Shown one piece after another: positions 1 to 8,856 of a DNA stretch of 64,000 bases. The first letter of the stretch is position 1. Every line of letters begins with the position of its first letter. The notes beneath the pieces were generated by a model. It was not told the DNA's origin. It worked only from the letters and a program-made list of their open reading frames with translations, and did not search any database. This DNA is from Thermoflexaceae bacterium (GTDB lineage Bacteria; Chloroflexota; Dehalococcoidia; Tepidiformales; Tepidiformaceae), in NCBI GenBank assembly GCA_015075555.1, contig JABTUD010000002.1, forward strand, positions 248,001-312,000, read 5' to 3'. The position numbers and the translations under genes were made by a program.

Positions 1-281
1 CAGTGCCGTTCGGGTCTCCGCCTCCGCGTGCGTCCGCCGCTGTGCAAATTCGCGCCGAATTGCGTTCGGAACGAGCTGCCGCTCCCTCCCCGCAGCGGCC
101 CCGCTCCCGCCGGCGAGCCCGGGACGCACCGCCGCTCGCAGCCTTCGAGGGGCAAACGATAGACGCCACCAGAAGTTCACATGCTTATGTCGGAAGCGGC
201 CCGGATTTCGCTTGACACGGCGGTGCCGCGTCCGGAAGATGCTCGAACGCGCCCTCGTAGAGCAAGAGAAACAGAGAGAGA
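1..281. other. upstream region without a supported gene
   Basis: No convincing gene is visible here. One open frame exists, but its Arg/Pro/Ala-rich translation looks like GC-rich noise. A TTGACA hexamer lies at 212-217 on the plus strand, but the matching -10 at 17-18 bp spacing is poor (GAAGAT). It is therefore only a weak promoter candidate for the gene starting at 282. Confidence 0.4.
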
Positions 282-956
282 ATGGCATCTGTCTTCGTAA
301 TCAGCCGTGAACCCCGAATGCGCTCGGCAGTGACAGAGTACCTGCGAGAGAGGGGCTACGACACCGCAACCGCACCCAACTACGACGAGGCGATGGAAGC
401 CCTCCCCGCTCTACGACCCGACGCGATCGTGGTCGATGTCCAGGGCGTTCCCAGGGGAGAGGATGGGGCCAATTTCAGCCAGTTCAACCTCTGGCTGCCG
501 GGTCACCACAAGGACATCCGGCCGCCAGTTGTCTACCTCCTGCACAAGGGCGCGCGGCGCCCGCACTTCCGCATCGCGGGCGCGGTCATCAAGAAGCCGT
601 TTCCCATCGAGGCCCTTGGCGAAATCCTGCGTGAGCAGCTCGGCCATCCCCGCCGCGACGGATCAGGCCCGGGCATGGACCTCGACCTTGCAAGCAACAC
701 CCTGCGCAGCGGCGAGAAAGAGGTGCACCTCACCACGATCGAGGCAACCCTGCTCGCCTATTTCATGGAGCACCCGGGGGAGATCCACCATCCCCGGCGG
801 CTGCTCGTAGATGTCTGGCAGTACCACGATTCGGCCGGCGCGAGCACACTGGTCCGCGCCCACGTCAGCAACCTGCGCCGCAAGCTCAACCTGGCGACGG
901 GCACGGCAACCCAGATCCAGACCATCCGGGGCAAGGGCTACCGGTTCGTCGCGTAG
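282..956 (+). CDS. OmpR/PhoB-type response regulator with degenerate receiver
   Basis: This 224-residue protein has an N-terminal receiver-like domain (about 1-118) and a C-terminal OmpR/PhoB winged-helix DNA-binding domain (about 135-224, ending in a typical GKGYRF wing). The phospho-acceptor position is kept (D52 in IVVDVQG) and so is the conserved lysine (K105 in KKPF). The acidic pair that normally follows beta-1 is replaced by SRE (S8-R9-E10), so Mg2+ binding and phosphorylation may be altered. No histidine kinase gene is adjacent, so it looks like an orphan regulator. The ATG is preceded by an AG-rich stretch that can act as a ribosome binding site. The target genes cannot be inferred. 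Confidence 0.85.
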   Translation: MASVFVISREPRMRSAVTEYLRERGYDTATAPNYDEAMEALPALRPDAIVVDVQGVPRGEDGANFSQFNLWLPGHHKDIRPPVVYLLHKGARRPHFRIAGAVIKKPFPIEALGEILREQLGHPRRDGSGPGMDLDLASNTLRSGEKEVHLTTIEATLLAYFMEHPGEIHHPRRLLVDVWQYHDSAGASTLVRAHVSNLRRKLNLATGTATQIQTIRGKGYRFVA

Positions 957-1011
957 CACTTCGCCATTGACTGACCGGGGCCGGCAGCACGCCTGCCACG
1001 CGTGAGCGCCG

Positions 1012-1797
1012 CTACACCACTGACGCCATCCCACCATCGATGTTGAGCGCCACCCCGCTGATGTAGGACGCCCGCGCGCTACAGAGGAAGGCGATGACGT
1101 CGCCCGCTTCCGCCGACTCGCCCACGCGCCCGAGAGGGAGCGTTTCTCCCATCCGCGCGTAGGCCTGGTCGAGCGGCACATCCGGGAATCGCGCCCGTGC
1201 CGCCCGCTCGATCTGCTCGCTCTTGATGAGCCCGATACAGACGGTGTTGACGAGGATGCGGTCGGCCGCCAGCTCCTTGCTCAGGATTTTCGTGAGGGCG
1301 ATTCCCGCCGCCCGGGAGACGGCCGTCGGGGAGGAGCCCGGCCCCGGCTGCTTCCCCTGGATGGCGGTGACGTTCACGATCCGGCCGCCGCCCGCTTCGC
1401 GCATCGCGGGGACGCAGAGCCGCGCCATCCGCAGCGCACCGAAGAACTTCAGCTCGAGGTCGGACAGCCAGGCATCGTCGTCCTGCGCGAGCGCCGGGCC
1501 GGAAGCCGCCCGCCCGGCGTTGTTCACGAGGATGTCGAGCCCGCCCAGCGCCGCGAGCGCCTGTCCGGCTGCGGCCTGCGTGCCCTCGGCGGTGGCCACA
1601 TCGCCCGCGATAGTGAGCACCTCGCCCCCCGGGGCAGCGGCGAGAATGGCCAGGCGGGCCTCTTCAAGCGCATCGGGCCGCCGGGCGACAATCGCAACGC
1701 GCGCGCCTTCCTGAGCCAGCCGCGTGGCGGTCGCCAGCCCGATGCCGCGGCTGCCGCCCGTGACGAGCGCACGCTTGCCCGCAAGCCCGAGGTCCAT
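1012..1797 (-). CDS. SDR-family oxidoreductase lacking the Tyr-Lys catalytic pair
   Basis: A 261-residue classical-length short-chain dehydrogenase/reductase. The Rossmann motif TGGSRGIG is at residues 13-20, LVNNAG follows beta-4, and the C-terminal SGVALNIDGG is typical of FabG-like enzymes. At the active site the family YxxxK reads TAVSR, so the catalytic Tyr and Lys are replaced by Thr and Arg. It may be a divergent reductase or a non-catalytic member. The ATG at 1797 overlaps the stop of the upstream DUF35 gene (TGATG), so the two are translationally coupled. It is the last gene of a three-gene operon with a DUF35 protein and a thiolase-like protein, which suggests acyl-CoA or steroid-like side-chain metabolism. 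Confidence 0.85.
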   Translation of the reverse strand: MDLGLAGKRALVTGGSRGIGLATATRLAQEGARVAIVARRPDALEEARLAILAAAPGGEVLTIAGDVATAEGTQAAAGQALAALGGLDILVNNAGRAASGPALAQDDDAWLSDLELKFFGALRMARLCVPAMREAGGGRIVNVTAIQGKQPGPGSSPTAVSRAAGIALTKILSKELAADRILVNTVCIGLIKSEQIERAARARFPDVPLDQAYARMGETLPLGRVGESAEAGDVIAFLCSARASYISGVALNIDGGMASVV

Positions 1798-2204
1798 CAG
1801 GCGGGCTCGAAGAGGGGAAGCGAGATGCTGCTCTCCTGGTCCTCCCACTTCACCCGGACACGCATGCCTATCTTCACATCCATCAGGGGATCGGCGACGC
1901 CGATGACGTTCGAGAGGATGCGAAACCCCTCGTCGAGGTCGATGTAGGCCACGGCGTAAGCGCCGAGGTCGCGGAAGGCGGGATGGCGGTTCAGACGCAC
2001 GACGCTGTAGGTGTAGACCGTGCCCTCGCCCTTCGAAGTACGCCACTCCGTCTCCACCGAGCCGCAGTGGTTGCAGTGCCGCCGGGGGAAGAAGACGACC
2101 TTCGAACAGGCCGTGCAGACCTGGTACTTCAGCTCGTGGTTCTTCGTCGCCTCCCAGAAGGGCTGCGTATCGGGTTCGGGGAAGCGCGGTTGCGGTCGTG
2201 GCAT
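1797..2204 (-). CDS. DUF35 OB-fold/zinc-ribbon acyl-CoA-associated protein
   Basis: A 135-residue protein with an N-terminal rubredoxin-like zinc ribbon (CTAC and CNHC pairs, about residues 29-49) followed by an OB-fold (GTVYTYSVV onward). This is the DUF35/ChsH2 architecture. Such proteins partner with thiolase-like enzymes and acyl-CoA hydratases. Here the gene starts 1 nt after the thiolase-like gene stops and overlaps the SDR start, so the products probably form a complex. The start was placed at MPRPQP because the frame upstream of it lies inside the previous gene and is not family-like. Confidence 0.88.
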   Translation of the reverse strand: MPRPQPRFPEPDTQPFWEATKNHELKYQVCTACSKVVFFPRRHCNHCGSVETEWRTSKGEGTVYTYSVVRLNRHPAFRDLGAYAVAYIDLDEGFRILSNVIGVADPLMDVKIGMRVRVKWEDQESSISLPLFEPA

Positions 2205-2205
2205 G

Positions 2206-3399
2206 TCAGTCCCTCGCCAGGATGATGGTGCCGCCGGTGTGAGTGCCACCGAGCTGGCCACCGTTGCCGTGGGCGACGGCGAGCTTCGCGCCTTCGACCT
2301 GGGAGGTCGACTGGCCGCGCAGCTGCCGCGCCGCTTCGATGAGGAGGAAGATGCCGCGCATCCCGGGGTGGTTCGAGCTCAGCCCGCCGCCATCGGTGTT
2401 GATATGCGGCTTCAGCTTCGACTGGAAGTGCAGGCGGTCTTCGGAGACGAACTGGCCGCCTTCGCCCTTCTTGCAGAAGCCCAGGTCTTCGAGCAGGCAC
2501 ATGACGGTGATCGAAAACGAGTCGTAGATCATGCCGATGTCGATTTCGTCGGGGCGGACGCCGGCCTCACCGAAAGCCGGCGGCGCCGACTGCACGGCGG
2601 CGGAGACGGTGATGTCGCCGCCATTCTCGACGTACTTCGTCGCTTCGCCCGTGCCGATGATCCAGACCGGCTTCTGTCTGCAATCGCGGGCAACTTCGGG
2701 CGAGGCGATGACGACCGCGCCGCCGCCATCTGAGACCATGCAGCATTCGAGCAGGTGGAGCGGGTCGGCCACCATGCGCGAATTCAAGACGTCGTCGACG
2801 GTGATCTCGCGGATGTTCTCGAAGAGGAGGTCGGTCATCGCCTTCACCGCTTCGGGGTTGCGCATGGCGTGGGCGCGGGTGGCGACGGAGATGCGCGCGA
2901 GCTGCTCGCTGGTGGTTCCGTACTGGTGCATGTGGCGGTGGGCCACCATCGCGTAGTTGGCGATGAGGGTGACGCCCCAGGGGTCGGTCATGTTCCCCTG
3001 CGGGCTGGGCGCGCCGCCCCCTTCGCGGCCGCCGGTGCCAATGTGCACCATGCCGCTAGCGGCGGTGGAACCATAGGTGAGGAGCGCCACCCTGCACTTT
3101 CCGGCGGCGATGGCGCGGCGGGCATGGGCGGCCTGGAACTCGTAGGAGCTGCCGCCGACGGCGGTGGTGTCGATGACGTTGGGCTTGAAGCCGAAGTACT
3201 CGGAAAGGCTAAGGCCGGACATCCCGGCGCCGTCCTGGGCGTCGTAGAGGCCGTCGACGTCCTTCCACGAGAGGCCGGCATCGGCGAGGGCGCGCGCGGC
3301 CGATTCGGCCTTTATCTGGAGGGGCGTGACCCCCGGCGCTTTGCGCAGGGGATATTCGTGGATGCCGACGATGGCGGCATCGCGGCGTTGAGAGACCAT
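2206..3399 (-). CDS. SCP-x thiolase-like protein, possible Ltp2-type aldolase
   Basis: This 397-residue protein belongs to the thiolase superfamily of the SCP2/lipid-transfer type. Conserved parts are the N-terminal AIVGIHEYP, a central YDSFSIT segment and the C-terminal HGNGG loop. The position that carries the nucleophilic Cys in true thiolases reads GGSS, so classical thiolytic chemistry is unlikely. In actinobacterial steroid degradation, Ltp2 plus the DUF35 protein ChsH2 forms a retro-aldolase. The immediate DUF35 neighbour supports that kind of reaction here, but the substrate is unknown. AGGAG precedes the ATG by 8 nt. It heads the operon and has its own promoter at 3448-3476. Confidence 0.85.
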   Translation of the reverse strand: MVSQRRDAAIVGIHEYPLRKAPGVTPLQIKAESAARALADAGLSWKDVDGLYDAQDGAGMSGLSLSEYFGFKPNVIDTTAVGGSSYEFQAAHARRAIAAGKCRVALLTYGSTAASGMVHIGTGGREGGGAPSPQGNMTDPWGVTLIANYAMVAHRHMHQYGTTSEQLARISVATRAHAMRNPEAVKAMTDLLFENIREITVDDVLNSRMVADPLHLLECCMVSDGGGAVVIASPEVARDCRQKPVWIIGTGEATKYVENGGDITVSAAVQSAPPAFGEAGVRPDEIDIGMIYDSFSITVMCLLEDLGFCKKGEGGQFVSEDRLHFQSKLKPHINTDGGGLSSNHPGMRGIFLLIEAARQLRGQSTSQVEGAKLAVAHGNGGQLGGTHTGGTIILARD

Positions 3400-3447
3400 G
3401 CGGCGAACTCCTGCAGTGGGGTGCCCTTGCGGCTGGCTTGTGCCCGG

Positions 3448-3476
3448 AATCTACGTACGGCGGCGGCGGGAGTCAA
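3448..3476 (-). promoter_or_regulatory. sigma70-type promoter of the thiolase-DUF35-SDR operon
   Basis: On the minus strand TTGACT (3476-3471) and TAGATT (3453-3448) are separated by exactly 17 bp, which fits the housekeeping consensus well in this GC-rich sequence. Transcription would begin near 3441 and give a leader of about 42 nt containing the AGGAG site of the thiolase-like gene. Confidence 0.7.
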
Positions 3477-3819
3477 ACCAGTGGGGCGGAGCACAGGGAA
3501 CTCGCCCGGCGGACAACTTCACTCAATGCGACTGGCCAACCCGTGGATAGAGGGCCTCGGTCGCGGCTGACCAGTCCCCCAATGCAGCCTTCTCCCCCGG
3601 TTCCCCGGGGGCGATGGCAGTGTGCAAGCTAAGAGAAGTGCGTTGGCGACTCTAGCCAACGCCGGCGAGCGCAGCCACCGGAGAACTCTCGCCCTATTAG
3701 CCTCGACCGGACAAGCACGTGGCCCACGCACTATCGAGTGTGTTAAAGACACTTTGGCAGCCATTTCGTCCCTTCTCTTCCATGACACCATAAGGAGGAG
3801 ACCTATCTGAGCGCTGCTA
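3477..3819. other. intergenic region with GC hairpin and transition to AT-rich DNA
   Basis: No gene is supported here. A perfect 7-bp hairpin (CCCCCGG, loop TTCC, CCGGGGG; 3594-3611) has no T-run, so it is at most a rho-dependent or structural element. From about 3640 the base composition falls towards that of the following AT-rich gene. Confidence 0.5.
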
Positions 3820-4701
3820 TTAGCGTACCATCAAAACAGATGTTTTTGTTTGACCATTATCCTGGCGCACTGTAAAAGTGTACGTATAGATGCATTCATG
3901 CGTATCCTGGATCATATAGGATAGCGTCCACACATCCTTATATATGCCTGAGTGAACACTTTGCGATACCACATGTAGCCCAAAAGTTTGCGAATATTCA
4001 TGGTCTGTATGCAGCACCACATCTACCGCTTCGATAGGACTATCGCCCCACCCCTGGACAGTTACCTGTTGCGATTGGCCCACTGCACCATCAAAATTGT
4101 TGATGTCAATTCGAACAATTTTGGGAAACTCGTCAGAGGTGCCGAAATAGATCACAGATTCAGGAAGCGGTGATGACGCACAAGCGACGACTGTTGGAGT
4201 GGGTGTAGGCATGGACGTCGGAGTAAAGTCCGGAGTAGCAGTGGGCATCGGTGTGCTTATCACGGTCGGCGTCATGGTCAGTGTCGCAGTCGTAGGAATG
4301 GGTGTTATCGGCGTACTTGTTGGATTATCCGTCATAGTCGCTGTCGGAGTTACTGATATCGAAGTTGGCATTGTTGGTGGTATTGGCGTCTTATTGGTAG
4401 TTTGACTTCCACCTTGAATAGTTGCTGAAGTCGCAGTGTGACTTCCAAATCGAGTAGGTGTCCGGGTCGGCGTCGAGGTACTCGTCACAGTCGGAGTGTT
4501 GGTTACAGTATTCGTCGTTGTCAGAATGGCTGTCACTGACGAAATTCCGGCCGCTGAATCTGCTGCCACCATTGGTAGCGTAAGTGCATATGACCAAACC
4601 GGTCCTGCTCCTGTTGCTGGGCCCGAATTTAGCAAAGCAACAGAAAACAGCAAGCATCCCATAAGTGCTATAAGAAATGGCACAAGCACTTTCGTCAACA
4701 C
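3820..4701 (-). CDS. secreted protein with Thr/Pro-rich stalk
   Basis: A 293-residue protein with an N-terminal signal peptide or membrane anchor (hydrophobic residues about 4-28). A low-complexity Thr/Pro/Ser stalk (about 55-175, many TPT, TNT and TSTP units) follows. The C-terminal domain (about 176-293) is a beta-rich, immunoglobulin-like module of unknown function. Thr/Pro stalks of this kind are common in Chloroflexota surface proteins. The gene and its flanks are far richer in A+T than everything around them, which suggests recent transfer. The GTG start has AAAGGA about 5 nt upstream. No sortase motif is visible. Function is unknown. Confidence 0.8.
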   Translation of the reverse strand: MLTKVLVPFLIALMGCLLFSVALLNSGPATGAGPVWSYALTLPMVAADSAAGISSVTAILTTTNTVTNTPTVTSTSTPTRTPTRFGSHTATSATIQGGSQTTNKTPIPPTMPTSISVTPTATMTDNPTSTPITPIPTTATLTMTPTVISTPMPTATPDFTPTSMPTPTPTVVACASSPLPESVIYFGTSDEFPKIVRIDINNFDGAVGQSQQVTVQGWGDSPIEAVDVVLHTDHEYSQTFGLHVVSQSVHSGIYKDVWTLSYMIQDTHECIYTYTFTVRQDNGQTKTSVLMVR

Positions 4702-4718
4702 TATTTCCTTTCGTTCCT

Positions 4719-4731
4719 GTTCTAACAGAAC
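4719..4731. promoter_or_regulatory. inverted repeat upstream of the stalk-protein gene
   Basis: GTTCT-AAC-AGAAC is a perfect 5-bp inverted repeat 18 nt upstream of the GTG start of the secreted protein. A TTGACT hexamer lies just beyond it on the minus strand (4742-4737). It may be an operator or a leader hairpin. The half-site order is the reverse of the LexA box found elsewhere in this window. Confidence 0.35.
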
Positions 4732-4937
4732 TCGTAAGTCAATTTACAAATGGTAAGAGCGATTAACCGCATTGGATTAGCTTTTGCTTATGAAAGCAAC
4801 GAGTAATCTGCCTCTAGAGTATGGGCTCGTCCCAGGATGCCGGCGAGAGTAACAGTGCCCGATATGGCCGTCAACGGGTGAGAATGGGGTCTGCCCGCTC
4901 AACCAACGATTGCCCGCCATCCCCTCGCGGGCACAAG

Positions 4938-5198
4938 ATGACGCGCGCAACCATGGAGGGCCAATTGCAGGAAGGGCGCCGCTTCTATTCCACGCTCTTC
5001 CCCGTCTTTGCGCCGGGCTTCATGGCCGGGGGCTGGCTGGTGGCGTTCACGGAGGTGGGCGCAGGGCTCATCTTCCTGGGGTCAGCGATGGCGGTGCTCG
5101 GCATCGTTTTCCGCCCGAGGCTGAAGCGGGGGCTGCTCGCGGTGGCCGAGCTCGCCGCGGGCTGGTTGCTGGTACCCGGCGTCCTCTCCCTGTTGTGA
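4938..5198 (+). CDS. small membrane protein of unknown function
   Basis: About 86 residues from the ATG at 4938. It has a short polar N-terminus and two or three hydrophobic segments (about 19-52 and 60-86), so it should be an integral membrane protein with a loop of basic residues (FRPRLKRG). A second ATG at 4953 is equally possible. The frame is open further upstream, but that part is hydrophilic and unlike a protein start. It lies 49 bp upstream of comEC on the same strand. No family was recognised. Confidence 0.55.
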   Translation: MTRATMEGQLQEGRRFYSTLFPVFAPGFMAGGWLVAFTEVGAGLIFLGSAMAVLGIVFRPRLKRGLLAVAELAAGWLLVPGVLSLL

Positions 5199-5247
5199 TG
5201 CCGCCCGGCTATCCAACCGTTCGACGACTCTGATACCGTCCCACGCT

Positions 5248-7584
5248 GTGACGCTTGTGGCCTGGGCGCTGGCGTGGCTTGCGGGCATTGCCGCTGTGGC
5301 GCTCTGGGGCGCCCCGTGGTGGATTGGGGGCGCGTGGCTGGCGGCCGCCTTACCGGCCGTACTCGCCTGGCTGGGTCGCCGGGCTGCGCTCGTCGCCGCG
5401 GTGGCCATCCTCTTCGCCCTCGGCGGCGGGTGGCGCTTCGAACACTGGGAGAGCCGCCCGGTCCCTGACCTCGCCCGCTACCTTGGCCGCACCGTGACCA
5501 TCGAGGGCGTGGTCGACGCCGAAGCTGACCCCGGGCAGACCACCGCCGCCTTCCGCATCCGCATCGACCGCATCCGCACAAACGATGGCTGGCGCGATAC
5601 GGGTGGCCGTGTGCGCGCCTCCCTCAACCAGTACGCGGATTACCTGCCGGGCACGCGCCTCCGCCTGGAGGGCAGGCTCGATGACCCGCCGGTGTTCGAC
5701 GAATTCGACTACCGTGCCTACCTGGCGCGGCAGGACGTGGTCGCAACCATGCTGCGCCCGAAGGTCGAGGTTGTCGCCAGGCCGGGCAAGTGGGAGCCGG
5801 CCACCGCCCCGGCCCGCCTGCGCCTGGCGCTCGACCGCGGTATCCAGCGGTCGCTGCCGGAGCCCGAGGCCTCGCTGGGGGCCGGGATCGCTTTCGGCCG
5901 CGACGCGACGCTGCCGGACGCCGTGTACGGCGACTTCCGTGATGCCGGGCTGGCCCACCTGGTTGCCGTTTCGGGCTCGAACGTTTCGTTCGTCGCTGCG
6001 CTGGCGTTTGTCGTGGCCGTGCCAGTCATCGGGCGAAAATGGTCGCTGCTCCCGGCGGCAGGACTGATCGCCTTCTACGTGGTTGCCGCAGGGATGAGAG
6101 CGAGCGTGGTGCGGGCGGCGATCATGGCCGCGGTCTTCCTGTTCGGAGCGTCGCTTGGCCGGCAACAGAGCTCGCTCCCGGCCCTGGGCGTGGCGGTTGT
6201 AGCGATGACCGCGTGGTCGCCATCTGCGGCGGCCGAGGCCGGGTTCCAGCTTAGCGTGGCGGCCACAGCGGGGCTCATCGTGTTTGGTTCGTGGCTGCAT
6301 TATGCCCTTCGCATGGCGGTTCGCCGCGTGGGCCTCGCCGCGTTTGTGCCCGACCTGGCGCTGGCCGCCGGGGCACTCTCGCTGGCGGCGACGGTAGCCA
6401 CGCTTCCGCTCGTCTGGGTCACTTTCGGGCGGGTTTCGCTCGTGGGCCCGCTTGCGAACGTCGTCGCGGAGCCCCTGTTCGTCGTCGCATTCACGCTGAG
6501 CGCGCTGACGGCGGCGGCTGGCGCGGCCTGGCCCGGCGCCGGGTGGGCCGTGGGCCTCGTAGCCTACTTCCCGCTGGCCTTCCTCACCTGGTTGGCACGA
6601 ACGCTTGCCGCCGTACCGGGCGCCTCAACTGGCGTCCCGGCGACGAATGGTACGGCGGCAGCTGCCGCGTATGTGGTCATGGGGGCGGTTGCCTGGCCGG
6701 CCTACCGCTACCTGGCGCCAGTAGTGCCCGCCGGCCACCGCCTGCGCCGCGCAAGGGTAGCGGGCTATTCCGCTATTGGAGCCGGCGCCGGGTGCGCGGC
6801 CGTGGCCGTGTGGTTCATGAGCGCCGCCCCGGTGGGTGGGCCCGGCGAGCTCGAGGTCACGGCGCTGGACGTGGGACAGGGCGACTCAATCCTGGTGACG
6901 ACGCCGCACGGGAGGCGGTATCTCGTGGACGGCGGCCCGAGCGGGATCGAGCTGGCGCGCGAGCTGGGAGCGGCCCTGCCCCACTGGGAGCGCCGCATCG
7001 ATGGCGTGTTCCTGACCCACCCGCAGGAGGACCACGCCGGGGGCCTGCCGGCCATCTTCGCCCGTTACCGGGTGGCAGCCGCGTTCGAAACTGGCGCTGT
7101 GAACCCCACCGAGACCCTTCGCGCCTTCGCCGCACGGTCGCCCGAGCGCCGCCTGCTCGGCCAGGGCGATTCGTTTGAAGCCGACGGCGTGCGATTCGAG
7201 GTGCTCTGGCCGGCGCGCGGCCTGGCGAGCGGCGACCTCAACGACACCTCGATGGTGCTGCGGGTCACGTATGGGGAGACCACGTTCCTGCTGGCGGGCG
7301 ACATCGAGCGGGAGGGGCAACAGGCCCTTCTTACCGCATCGCAGGTGGTGGCCGACGTCCTGAAGGTGCCACACCACGGCTCGAAGACGACCTCGGCGGC
7401 GTTCCTGTCTGCCGTCGAGCCTTCGGTGGCGGTGATCTCAGTGGGGGCGGGCAACCCCTACGGGCACCCGGCGCAGGAGACGCTCGCCGCTCTTGACGGC
7501 GCCCTCGTGCTCCGCACGGACGAGCAGGGCCGCGTGACTGTGGCGAGCGATGGCAAGCGCATCACCGTACGCACCGAGCGATAA
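5248..7584 (+). CDS. comEC: ComEC/Rec2 DNA-uptake channel
   Basis: A 778-residue inner-membrane protein with the complete ComEC architecture. It has an N-terminal hydrophobic pair and a DUF4131 OB-fold region (about 1-190), then a multi-pass Competence domain (about 200-510). The C-terminal metallo-beta-lactamase-like domain (about 530-778) begins LDVGQGDS and contains LTHPQEDH and KVPHHGS. The second His of the usual HxHxDH is Gln here, a variation seen in some ComEC proteins. The channel passes single-stranded DNA into the cytoplasm during transformation. The GTG start fits the hydrophobic N-terminus. comEA and pilus genes are not in the window, so competence is inferred only. Confidence 0.93.
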   Translation: MTLVAWALAWLAGIAAVALWGAPWWIGGAWLAAALPAVLAWLGRRAALVAAVAILFALGGGWRFEHWESRPVPDLARYLGRTVTIEGVVDAEADPGQTTAAFRIRIDRIRTNDGWRDTGGRVRASLNQYADYLPGTRLRLEGRLDDPPVFDEFDYRAYLARQDVVATMLRPKVEVVARPGKWEPATAPARLRLALDRGIQRSLPEPEASLGAGIAFGRDATLPDAVYGDFRDAGLAHLVAVSGSNVSFVAALAFVVAVPVIGRKWSLLPAAGLIAFYVVAAGMRASVVRAAIMAAVFLFGASLGRQQSSLPALGVAVVAMTAWSPSAAAEAGFQLSVAATAGLIVFGSWLHYALRMAVRRVGLAAFVPDLALAAGALSLAATVATLPLVWVTFGRVSLVGPLANVVAEPLFVVAFTLSALTAAAGAAWPGAGWAVGLVAYFPLAFLTWLARTLAAVPGASTGVPATNGTAAAAAYVVMGAVAWPAYRYLAPVVPAGHRLRRARVAGYSAIGAGAGCAAVAVWFMSAAPVGGPGELEVTALDVGQGDSILVTTPHGRRYLVDGGPSGIELARELGAALPHWERRIDGVFLTHPQEDHAGGLPAIFARYRVAAAFETGAVNPTETLRAFAARSPERRLLGQGDSFEADGVRFEVLWPARGLASGDLNDTSMVLRVTYGETTFLLAGDIEREGQQALLTASQVVADVLKVPHHGSKTTSAAFLSAVEPSVAVISVGAGNPYGHPAQETLAALDGALVLRTDEQGRVTVASDGKRITVRTER

Positions 7585-7673
7585 CGCCGGGGCACACGGG
7601 CAGGGCGTCTTTGCGCCAGTTCGCGCGTGCCCTTACGTTGGGTTGAACACCGTTTCCAGGAGTCCCACCCCTC

Positions 7674-8405
7674 GTGACAGTACGCATCGATGGCCGGGCG
7701 CCGGCCCAGCTTCGGCCGGTCAGGATCACACCCGGCATTCTCGACTTCGCCGAGGGAAGCTGCATCGTTGAGTTCGGGCGCACGCGCGTGCTGTGTGCGG
7801 CGAGCGTGGAGGAGCGCCAGCCCGGCTTCCTCCGCAACACCTCCAGCGGCTGGGTCACGGCCGAGTATTCGATGCTGCCCCGGGCAACGCACACCCGCAG
7901 CCAGCGCGAGGTCGAGCGCGGTCGCCCGGGCGGCCGGACGCAGGAGATCCAGCGCCTGATCGGGCGTTCTCTGCGCGGCGTGGTCAACCTGGAGCTGCTC
8001 GGGCCGCGAACCATCACCGTCGACTGCGATGTGCTCCAGGCGGATGGGGGCACGCGAACCGCTTCTGTCACGGGCGGCTTCGTCGCACTTCAACTGGCGG
8101 TGGCGCGCCTCGCGAAAGCGGGCACGGCCTCCGAATCGGTCATCCAGTCGCAGGTCGCGGCGGTGTCGGTGGGGCTGGTGAAGGGCGTTGCGATGCTGGA
8201 CCTCTGCTACGAAGAGGACTCGACCGCCGAGGTGGACTTCAACATCGTCATGACCGGCGAGGATGACTTCGTCGAGGTACAGGGGACGGCGGAGGGCAAG
8301 CCGTTCAGCCGCGCGGGGATGGACAGGCTCATCGACATGGGCCGCGACGGGATTGTGGCGCTATTCGCCCACCAGCGCGCCGCCGTCGCCGCGGTTCAGG
8401 CGTAA
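7674..8405 (+). CDS. rph: ribonuclease PH
   Basis: A 243-residue phosphorolytic 3'-exoribonuclease that trims the 3' ends of tRNA precursors. It is full length, with family hallmarks [14 protein letters not shown], the TRTASVTGG region and the DFNIVMT strand. The GTG start has CAGGAG about 12 nt upstream. The last 10 bp overlap the end of the convergent HIT gene, leaving no room for a terminator between them. Its presence next to general housekeeping genes agrees with constitutive expression. Confidence 0.95.
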   Translation: MTVRIDGRAPAQLRPVRITPGILDFAEGSCIVEFGRTRVLCAASVEERQPGFLRNTSSGWVTAEYSMLPRATHTRSQREVERGRPGGRTQEIQRLIGRSLRGVVNLELLGPRTITVDCDVLQADGGTRTASVTGGFVALQLAVARLAKAGTASESVIQSQVAAVSVGLVKGVAMLDLCYEEDSTAEVDFNIVMTGEDDFVEVQGTAEGKPFSRAGMDRLIDMGRDGIVALFAHQRAAVAAVQA

Positions 8406-8788
8406 GGGCCGAGGTGAGTGCCGCCGACAATGTGGACGTGGCCGTGCTCCTGGCTCTGCATGGCGTCGTAGCCGAAGTTGGAGAGGAGCCTGTAGCCGCC
8501 GGGGCAGTAGCGGGCGCCCACTTCGGCCGCCACCCGGGCGACTTCGCCGATGTCCTGCCAGAGCTCCATCTGCGTGCGGTGCTCCTTGGTCATGGCCAGG
8601 AGCATGACCGGCGCCCAGCGGAGGATATTCTGGAAAACGATCACCCGATCGTCCTCATAGATGACGTTCGCGGGCTCGCGGCCCGCTACAATGCTGCAGA
8701 AGACGCAGTAGCGGTGGGCGCGAAGCCCACGTCCGGCGGATTCGATTTCCAGGGCGTCAGCACCGTCAAAGGTGCGATCAGGGCGCAT
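8396..8788 (-). CDS. HIT-family nucleotide-binding hydrolase
   Basis: A 130-residue histidine-triad protein. The HxHxH-type motif is HGHVHIV near the C-terminus, and a CVFC pair at the N-terminal end of the fold may bind zinc. Members hydrolyse or transfer nucleotides from nucleoside phosphoramidates or dinucleoside polyphosphates; the substrate here is not predictable. The N-terminal 25 residues before CVFC are unlike the family and may not be translated. TAGAAT lies 12 nt upstream of the ATG on the minus strand as a possible -10 box. Confidence 0.87.
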   Translation of the reverse strand: MRPDRTFDGADALEIESAGRGLRAHRYCVFCSIVAGREPANVIYEDDRVIVFQNILRWAPVMLLAMTKEHRTQMELWQDIGEVARVAAEVGARYCPGGYRLLSNFGYDAMQSQEHGHVHIVGGTHLGPYA

Positions 8789-8856
8789 GGGGGTTCAACG
8801 ATTCTAGTTTCCGGCAGTGGCTGGTTCAAACTCCCCGGGCACGGGGGCGGGCGCTG

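Noticed and set aside
3-215. Open frame upstream of the response regulator
   Set aside because: Arg/Pro/Ala-rich translation without family resemblance or ribosome site; typical GC-rich noise.
3594-3611. Intrinsic terminator
   Set aside because: A good 7-bp hairpin, but no T-run on either strand and no gene ends close to it.
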